9,593 nt of DNA from Chloroflexota bacterium (GTDB lineage Bacteria; Chloroflexota; UBA6077). A program made the position numbers and the translations under genes. Below are positions 5,059 to 9,593 of the stretch, piece after piece; the stretch's first letter is position 1, and each line of letters opens with the position of its first letter. A model generated the notes under the pieces. That model ran no database searches, was not told where the DNA came from, and saw only the letters and a list, made by a program, of their open reading frames with translations. The stretch is from assembly GCA_021788565.1 (NCBI GenBank), contig JAJYKO010000140.1, positions 1 through 9,593 on the forward strand, read 5' to 3'.

Positions 5059-5895
5059 TCAGAACTGAGGCGCGGGCACGCTCACCGGCTTGCTGGGATC
5101 GGAGGAAGCGTGCAGGGCGTGGTCGATAGCCCGTGCCAGATGGCCGGCAACCTGGACACTGGCAGCTGCCTGGTCGTACTTCCCGGCCTGATAGGCGGTG
5201 TAGGCGTCCTTATACTGGTCCTCGGCCTGCTTCAGAACGTCCGACCAGGAACCACCCAGGTTGGCCGCGTTGAGGCCGTCGCGCTGGCTCAAGATGTCCG
5301 CGTAGCTGTGGGCCAGGTCCCGGCTCACTCGCGCCTGTGGTGACGGAGCAGCCGTCCCACTCGGCGGCGCGGGCGGGGTCGGCGGGGTTGGTCGATTCGC
5401 CGGCGACGGGAGCTGGCTGCCGAGCTTCGCCACCATCAACCTGTCAGCCGCCATCGCCAACTCCTGGGCCGAACCGGCCTCCTCACGAGCCGCAGCACCC
5501 TTTCCAGCGCTCTGGTCGCTCTGGGCACGCTGCAGCTCAGCCGCGGCCTCGTTGATCCAGCTCTGGACCAGGCTCACGTCCATCTTTCCTTGAGCGGTCC
5601 CGAGGTCGGTTTTCGCCCGACTCACTTCATCTCCTGCCCTGGCAATGGGGTCTCCCCCTTTCGGACCGGGCCCGCCCTTGGGACCTGGCTTCGCGGCGGG
5701 GCCAGTCTCAGCCGGGGCTGCCGGGGTAGCGGCTGCTCCTTTGCCGGCCGTGGGGGTAGCCGTTGAGGTTGTCTGACTTGTCGCCGATGGTGTGGCGCTC
5801 TCGGCCAACACGCCGTAGACTGGACCTATTGCCAACACGGCCGATACTGCCGTGATCTGAGCAATCCACCGGACGGATCGCGAGATTCTGGGCAT
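5059..5895 (-). CDS. Secreted Ala/Pro-rich helical protein with an internal duplication, function unknown
   Basis: I do not recognise a family for this 278-residue protein. It starts with a signal peptide: basic MPRISRSVRW, then a hydrophobic core (about 11-31, ending YGVLA) with likely cleavage near 31-34. A Ser/Thr/Ala/Pro/Gly-rich linker follows (about 34-82). Two predominantly helical segments (about 83-159 and 187-263) are joined by a Pro-rich linker (160-186). The helical segments look duplicated: at an offset of 107, residues 121-154 share ten identities, including AGK (130-132 with 237-239) and LA-x-A-x-D (146-151 with 253-258). The second copy, AYQAGKYDQAAASV, resembles a TPR helix. 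I chose the ATG at 5895, which is 8 bases after AGAGGTG (5904-5910); an ATG at 5901 is too close to that site. It lies downstream of the kinase gene, after a possible regulator-binding repeat. The stop TGA lies in CAGTTCTGAGT. Confidence 0.75.
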   Translation of the reverse strand: MPRISRSVRWIAQITAVSAVLAIGPVYGVLAESATPSATSQTTSTATPTAGKGAAATPAAPAETGPAAKPGPKGGPGPKGGDPIARAGDEVSRAKTDLGTAQGKMDVSLVQSWINEAAAELQRAQSDQSAGKGAAAREEAGSAQELAMAADRLMVAKLGSQLPSPANRPTPPTPPAPPSGTAAPSPQARVSRDLAHSYADILSQRDGLNAANLGGSWSDVLKQAEDQYKDAYTAYQAGKYDQAAASVQVAGHLARAIDHALHASSDPSKPVSVPAPQF

Positions 5896-6134
5896 TTGCA
5901 TAACACCTCTGTGTCCTCTCAAAGTCTGAAGCGTCGACGTTCGTTCCGGGACACGGAACAACACTTCACCCCCTTCCTCCGGACACTCAGTAGTCGATCG
6001 GCTTCGTCCAGTCAAGATACCGACGGAGTCTTAAGCTACGGATCGTCCAAGATAAAGTTGAGATAAAGAGTGATTCCGGTGAGCCGGAGCCATACGTGAG
6101 AAGAAACCGCCTCGAGAAGAGAGCGCCAGCGGGT
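5896..6134. other. Intergenic stretch between kinase and secreted-protein genes
   Basis: These 239 bases hold the 11-base-period direct repeat (listed separately) and a weak 5-bp hairpin (6075-6088, TCCGG/CCGGA) that may end the kinase transcript. A -35-like TTGACT (6015-6010) has no good -10 at standard spacing. The separation suggests that the secreted-protein gene can be transcribed independently of the kinase. Confidence 0.4.
6050..6068 (-). promoter_or_regulatory. Possible OmpR-family operator: 8-base direct repeat, 11-base period
   Basis: The minus strand reads CTTTATCT-CAA-CTTTATCT. Two identical half-sites spaced one helical turn apart are the typical geometry for OmpR/PhoB-class regulators, one of which is encoded at 7691-8428. 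It lies about 155 bases upstream of the secreted-protein start. That this regulator binds here is inference. Confidence 0.45.
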
Positions 6135-7685
6135 TCAGGCTTGCGGGGAATCGACGTCGACCGGACGCGCCGCCAGGCTGAGCGAGGCGACGGGCAGCTC
6201 CACCACGAACGTAGTTCCCTGCCCCACTCTGCTCATCACCTTTATCTCGCCCCCGTGGGCCTTTACGATGCCATGAACAATGGCCAGTCCAAGACCCGAG
6301 CCGCCCGTAGCTCGCGTCCTGGACGCGTCGGCTCGATAGAAGGGCTCGAACAGGTGGGGCAAGACCTCGGGTGGGATTCCCGCACCCGTGTCCGATATTG
6401 TGAGTACCACCCTATCGGGACCAGAAATGGTCCCGACACTCACGGTGATCTGTCCACCCGGCGCAGTGTATTTGGCAGCGTTTTCGACCAGGTTGACGAC
6501 CACCTGGGCGAGCTGGTCCGCGTCGCCGCGAACCGTGGGGACTTTCACAGCGTCCAGTCGAAGCTGGTGGTCACGTGCCAGCACCTCGATGGTCGGCCGC
6601 AGATCGGAGACGATCTGGTCGAGCTGAATCGGCTCGCTCTTCACTTCACTCTGCTCGGATCTCGAGAGCGCGAGCAGACCGTTGAGTAGCCGGCCCATCC
6701 GATCGACCTCCTTGGTCAGCGCCTGCAACACCTTACTTCTGCGCGCGGGATCTCCCTCATCCGCGCCGATCTCGAGCATCTCGAGCATCCCGGAGACCGC
6801 GGTGAGCGGGGAGCGCAGTTCGTGTGAGGCATCGGCAACGAAACGCCGCTGTGCTTCAAACACCTCCTCCAGGCGCTCAACCATGGCGTCGAACGCGTGG
6901 GCCAGCTGACCCACCTCATTGGTAGCCAGATCGTCGCTCACACGAACGCTCAAATCGCCTCCCGCGACTCGCCGGGTCGCGTGAACTAGTCGGTCCAGTG
7001 GGGAGAGAACCAGCACTACGAGGCGGCTGGCCGCCAACCCCACCACCACGGCGCCGAGGATAGCACCCAGCAGGAAGGATAGCCGAACCGTGGCCCGCAA
7101 AGCGTCTCCACGGGCCAGGGATGCGCCGAGAACCACCGCCCCAGCCATGCCCTCGTTGGTGGGCAGAGGCTCCACCAGCAGGAGAAACCGAGTACCAGAG
7201 GATGACACTAAGGCCGTCTCCTCGCGGCCGCTGGCCAGGCTTCGGGAAATCTCGGCACTTGGCAGGGACGGCCGCGGAGAGGACACGATGGACGATTCAT
7301 CCGACTCATCTGTGACCCGGGCAGGAGGTACCACCACCACGCTCCCATCGGGTGCAACGACCATGGCGAAGGTCTCTGGTCCATTGACCTGATCGCTCAG
7401 AGACCGGGCGAGACGCGTGAGGTTTACGCCGTTTCTAACCGTACCGTTTTGCGGGGGCTGCGGCCCCGGTTTGGGCGCAGGAGCGTGCATCTCCCTCGCG
7501 ATTACGGGGTCCGCGAGGGCGTGTAGCTGAGCCGCACTGCTGGAGGCCACGTAGCTGCCAAGCCAGAGATCCAGCAGAATGCCGATGGCCGCGAGCAGCC
7601 CGACAACCAAGACCGCGACAATTGCCGTGAGCTGGACGCCGAGGGACCAGGACCGCCAGAAACCTCGCCACGAGCCTGATGGCAT
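6135..7685 (-). CDS. Membrane sensor histidine kinase (HAMP-HisKA-HATPase_c)
   Basis: The 516-residue product is the sensor partner of the adjacent response regulator. It has one membrane helix (about 19-43), an extracytoplasmic sensor region (about 44-197, Ala/Pro-rich at 68-80, with MVVAPDGSVVVVP), and a second helix (about 203-228). A HAMP linker (about 221-275) is followed by HisKA, with the phospho-accepting His288 in FVADASHELRSPL. The ATPase domain has the N box NLVENAAKYT (Asn402), the G1 box SDTGAGIP (Asp432), the F box LFEPFYR, and the G2 box GGSGLGLAIVHG (461-472). All catalytic motifs are intact. I chose the ATG at 7685; the preceding TTG at 7688 is an alternative. GGGGG lies upstream inside the regulator's end. 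The 5-base gap to the regulator's stop indicates one operon. The stimulus cannot be told from the sequence. Confidence 0.95.
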   Translation of the reverse strand: MPSGSWRGFWRSWSLGVQLTAIVAVLVVGLLAAIGILLDLWLGSYVASSSAAQLHALADPVIAREMHAPAPKPGPQPPQNGTVRNGVNLTRLARSLSDQVNGPETFAMVVAPDGSVVVVPPARVTDESDESSIVSSPRPSLPSAEISRSLASGREETALVSSSGTRFLLLVEPLPTNEGMAGAVVLGASLARGDALRATVRLSFLLGAILGAVVVGLAASRLVVLVLSPLDRLVHATRRVAGGDLSVRVSDDLATNEVGQLAHAFDAMVERLEEVFEAQRRFVADASHELRSPLTAVSGMLEMLEIGADEGDPARRSKVLQALTKEVDRMGRLLNGLLALSRSEQSEVKSEPIQLDQIVSDLRPTIEVLARDHQLRLDAVKVPTVRGDADQLAQVVVNLVENAAKYTAPGGQITVSVGTISGPDRVVLTISDTGAGIPPEVLPHLFEPFYRADASRTRATGGSGLGLAIVHGIVKAHGGEIKVMSRVGQGTTFVVELPVASLSLAARPVDVDSPQA

Positions 7686-7690
7686 CAAGA

Positions 7691-8428
7691 TTACCCCCTT
7701 AGCGTGTACCCCACCCCACGAACCGTCTGGATGAGGTCGCGGTGCGGCCCGAGTTTCTGGCGCAGCGCGCTCACGTGGACCTCGACCACGTTTGTCTCAC
7801 CTATGAAGTCGTAGCCCCAAACCTGGCTGAGCATAGTCTCCCGGCTGATCACCTGGCGGGGATGACGCATCAGGAACTCCAGCAGATCGAACTCCCGCGG
7901 TGTGAGCACAACCGGCACCGAGTCGACGAAGACCTCGCGCGTGTCACGCCGCAGGGAGAGAGGTCCAAGTCTGAGGATAGGCACGGCCTCAAGGTTATGC
8001 CGTCTGAGTACTGCCCGAATACGGGCAAGGAGCTCCTTGAACTTGAAGGGCTTGGGCAGATAGTCGTCGGCGCCGAGATCGAGGCCGCGAACCCGATCGT
8101 CCACGCTCCCTCTGGCCGTGAGCATCACGACAGGAACGTCGCTGTGCAAGCGGACCCGGCTCAGCAACTCGAAGCCGTCCATCTCCGGCAGCATTACGTC
8201 GAGGACAATCAGGTCGGGCCTGAGGCGCTGGAACTCTTCGAGTCCCTCTCTCCCCGTACTGACGGCGGTAACCTGGAACCCCGCGTAGGAAAGCCCCATC
8301 ACGACGAACTCGGCGATGGTCTCCTCATCCTCTACGACGAGCACCCTGATTCCGGTCCCCTCGTCGCGAGCTATCGCCAGCGCACCGATATCTTCGCTTG
8401 GTTCGATTTCGCCTGGCCCACCTGACAT
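7691..8428 (-). CDS. OmpR/PhoB-family response regulator
   Basis: The 245-residue transcription regulator has a receiver domain (about 28-142) with acidic residues Glu33/Asp34, the phospho-acceptor Asp77 in LIVLDVMLPEMDG, Thr104 and Lys126 in LPKPFKFKELLARIR. The C-terminal winged-helix domain (about 150-245) contains LTPREFDLLEFLMRHP, VISRETMLSQVWGYDF and the recognition-helix region TNVVEVHVSALRQKLG, ending with TVRGVGYTLRG. It has an unusual tail of about 27 residues before IRVLVVEDE, rich in Gly, Glu and Asp. The start is uncertain: the ATG at 8428 or the GTG at 8434, the latter better spaced from AGGGG. It is probably phosphorylated by the kinase encoded 5 bases downstream. The direct repeat at 6050-6068 is a candidate target. 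Confidence 0.95.
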   Translation of the reverse strand: MSGGPGEIEPSEDIGALAIARDEGTGIRVLVVEDEETIAEFVVMGLSYAGFQVTAVSTGREGLEEFQRLRPDLIVLDVMLPEMDGFELLSRVRLHSDVPVVMLTARGSVDDRVRGLDLGADDYLPKPFKFKELLARIRAVLRRHNLEAVPILRLGPLSLRRDTREVFVDSVPVVLTPREFDLLEFLMRHPRQVISRETMLSQVWGYDFIGETNVVEVHVSALRQKLGPHRDLIQTVRGVGYTLRG

Positions 8429-8454
8429 CGGCACTTCGCCCCTGAGTTACCATC

Positions 8455-8483
8455 GTGATACCTACCACTCGCGCGACCGGCAA
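8455..8483 (-). promoter_or_regulatory. Possible promoter of the two-component operon
   Basis: The minus strand has TTGCCG (8483-8478), a 17-base spacer and TATCAC (8460-8455), each 4 of 6 to consensus. It would start transcription near 8448, some 14-20 bases before the regulator. It lies in the 98-base gap after the transporter gene. No hairpin terminator for the transporter is evident here. Confidence 0.4.
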
Positions 8484-8526
8484 GGCAGCGGCGTCAACCA
8501 CACCCTGACTGGCTCCGCACCGGGCC

Positions 8527-9593
8527 CTAAACGCCAGCTTGCCGGGGGGGTCTGGCGCCCGGTTCGCCTTTCTCGCCGATTCGCCGATAGCCAGGGTAGA
8601 AGGTGGCCACCGCGAGGACGAACGCGGCGACTATTCCCCCGGCACCGACGAACGTCAGCGGGGTGCCTATGGCATCAGCCACCGCGCTGATCGGCAGTAC
8701 ACTCAGCGGCCTGATCGACTGGGCCATCATGTAGACACCCATCACCCGGCCGTACACCCCCGTCTCTGTGTTCAGCATAACGAGGCTGCTGTTTAGCGCC
8801 ATATATGCGTCGCCAGAAACCCCGACCACGAACAGCCAGGGCACGGCCTCGAGGATCGTCCCCTTCCAGATCGCCAGGGCGAACGCCAGCAGGCTCAGAC
8901 CGAAGACGACGCCGAACGCCAGCTGCAGACGAGCCTTGTGGGGATATTGGGCCAGGTACGCAACCATCAGGGTGCCTGCCAGGGAGCCAACCCCTCCGAC
9001 GCTGAGAAGCACGCCGAGTCCGACCGCGCCGACGTTGAGATCGTGTACCGCCACTACTGGCATGAGATTGATGTATGGCATCCCGATCGCCAGCGGGATG
9101 AACCCCAGGCTCATCAACGCCATTAGCGGCGGCCGACTCAGCACGTACCTGAAACCGTCCGCAACGCTTCGACCGGCACCGCGCCGCGATCCCTCCGGGG
9201 AGCCAGGGTTCTCCACTCGGTAGACCGACCACCAGACCCAGACGTAGCAGAGGGCGACCAGGAAGAATACGCCGGTAACGCCGAAGAACGGGGCGGCTAT
9301 CAACACCCCGGCCAGGGCGGGACCGGCAACCCGCGTCAGGTTCATTCCGGCGCTGTTCAGAGCGATCGCGTTCGCTAGGCCGTTTCCGCTACCCACTATG
9401 GCGGGCAGATAGGCCTGGCGTGCCGGCATGTTGAACGAGAACGCCAACCCCTGAAAGAAGCCGAATACTATCAGCCATTCGATGGTCATCAGATGTGTGG
9501 CCAGCAGAAGCGCCTGCGCCAGCGCGAAAAGGCTGAGCGCCGCCTGCGTCCAGAGTAAGACCGTTCGCTTGGGGAAGCGATCCGCCAGCGCTC
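8527..9593 (-). CDS. MFS transporter, MFS_3 (EntS-like) type, 5' end outside the window
   Basis: The frame is open from the window edge; 354 C-terminal residues are visible before the TAG at 8527-8529. The first visible residues, ALADRFPKRTVLLWTQ, match the loop 2-3 'motif A' of major facilitator proteins (D-R-x-x-K/R-R), so roughly the first two membrane helices are missing. An internal ATG at 9489 gives a shorter frame but would discard this motif, so it is not the start. The rest alternates hydrophobic helices with short loops. It includes FNMPARQAYLPAIVG after helix 4 and the cytoplasmic mid-loop VENPGSPEGSRRGAGRSVADGFRYVL, which is the style of MFS_3 exporters. Its substrate cannot be told. 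The C-terminal tail is hydrophilic. It may or may not be co-transcribed with the two-component genes. Confidence 0.88.
   Translation of the reverse strand, partial: ALADRFPKRTVLLWTQAALSLFALAQALLLATHLMTIEWLIVFGFFQGLAFSFNMPARQAYLPAIVGSGNGLANAIALNSAGMNLTRVAGPALAGVLIAAPFFGVTGVFFLVALCYVWVWWSVYRVENPGSPEGSRRGAGRSVADGFRYVLSRPPLMALMSLGFIPLAIGMPYINLMPVVAVHDLNVGAVGLGVLLSVGGVGSLAGTLMVAYLAQYPHKARLQLAFGVVFGLSLLAFALAIWKGTILEAVPWLFVVGVSGDAYMALNSSLVMLNTETGVYGRVMGVYMMAQSIRPLSVLPISAVADAIGTPLTFVGAGGIVAAFVLAVATFYPGYRRIGEKGEPGARPPRQAGV

Noticed and set aside
5919..5969. A 16-codon upstream ORF (GTG at 5969) before the secreted-protein gene, with GGAGG in front
   Set aside because: It is short, not conserved as far as can be seen, and its peptide shows no attenuator-like codon run.
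6075..6088. Hairpin TCCGG-loop-CCGGA as terminator of the kinase operon
   Set aside because: The stem is only 5 bp and no clean U run follows.

Overview
The window is GC-rich bacterial DNA in which every gene I can support lies on the minus strand, so transcription runs from position 9593 toward position 1. The organism is probably a member of the Chloroflexota or a similar GC-rich lineage that uses PyrR. This rests on gene order (pyrR-pyrB-pyrC-carA-carB), a Gram-positive-type PyrR RNA attenuator, frequent GTG starts and short dispersed intergenic repeats. It is an inference from style; there is no rRNA or marker gene to fix it.

Region 1 (9593 to about 5040): accessory and signalling genes. 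A 5'-truncated MFS transporter (8527-9593) is followed by an OmpR-family response regulator (7691-8428) and its membrane sensor histidine kinase (6135-7685), 5 bases apart. Next is a secreted, Ala/Pro-rich helical protein with an internal duplication (5059-5895). An 8-base direct repeat with an 11-base period (6050-6068) lies upstream of the secreted-protein gene. Its geometry suits an OmpR-type regulator, so the two-component system may control that gene.

Region 2 (about 5036 to 4739): a 320-base gap between genes. It holds a perfect 19-bp inverted repeat, a sigma-70-like promoter (TTGATG-17-TATAGT), a small 5' hairpin, a well-formed PyrR-binding hairpin and an intrinsic terminator with seven U. 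Together they make a pyrimidine-responsive transcription attenuator.

Region 3 (4738 to 1): the de novo UMP pathway operon. pyrR and pyrB overlap by 29 bases, pyrB and pyrC by 4 (ATGA). Then come carA, a foreign-looking four-helix-bundle (S23/TIGR02436-type) gene, and the first 29 codons of carB. The products give carbamoyl phosphate (CarA/CarB), carbamoyl aspartate (PyrB) and dihydroorotate (PyrC), with PyrR sensing the nucleotide end product.

The most interesting feature is the carA-carB junction. The four-helix-bundle gene is bracketed by inverted arrays of a 7-base repeat (GAGTTCT). The array facing carA supplies carA's last codons and its stop, and the other array encodes the C-terminal tail of the four-helix protein. 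Read inward, a regular array has TGA in all three frames; read outward, it is open in all three. A second, unrelated palindromic element sits between pyrC and carA and likewise contains the pyrC stop codon. The operon therefore looks peppered with small elements inserted exactly at gene ends.
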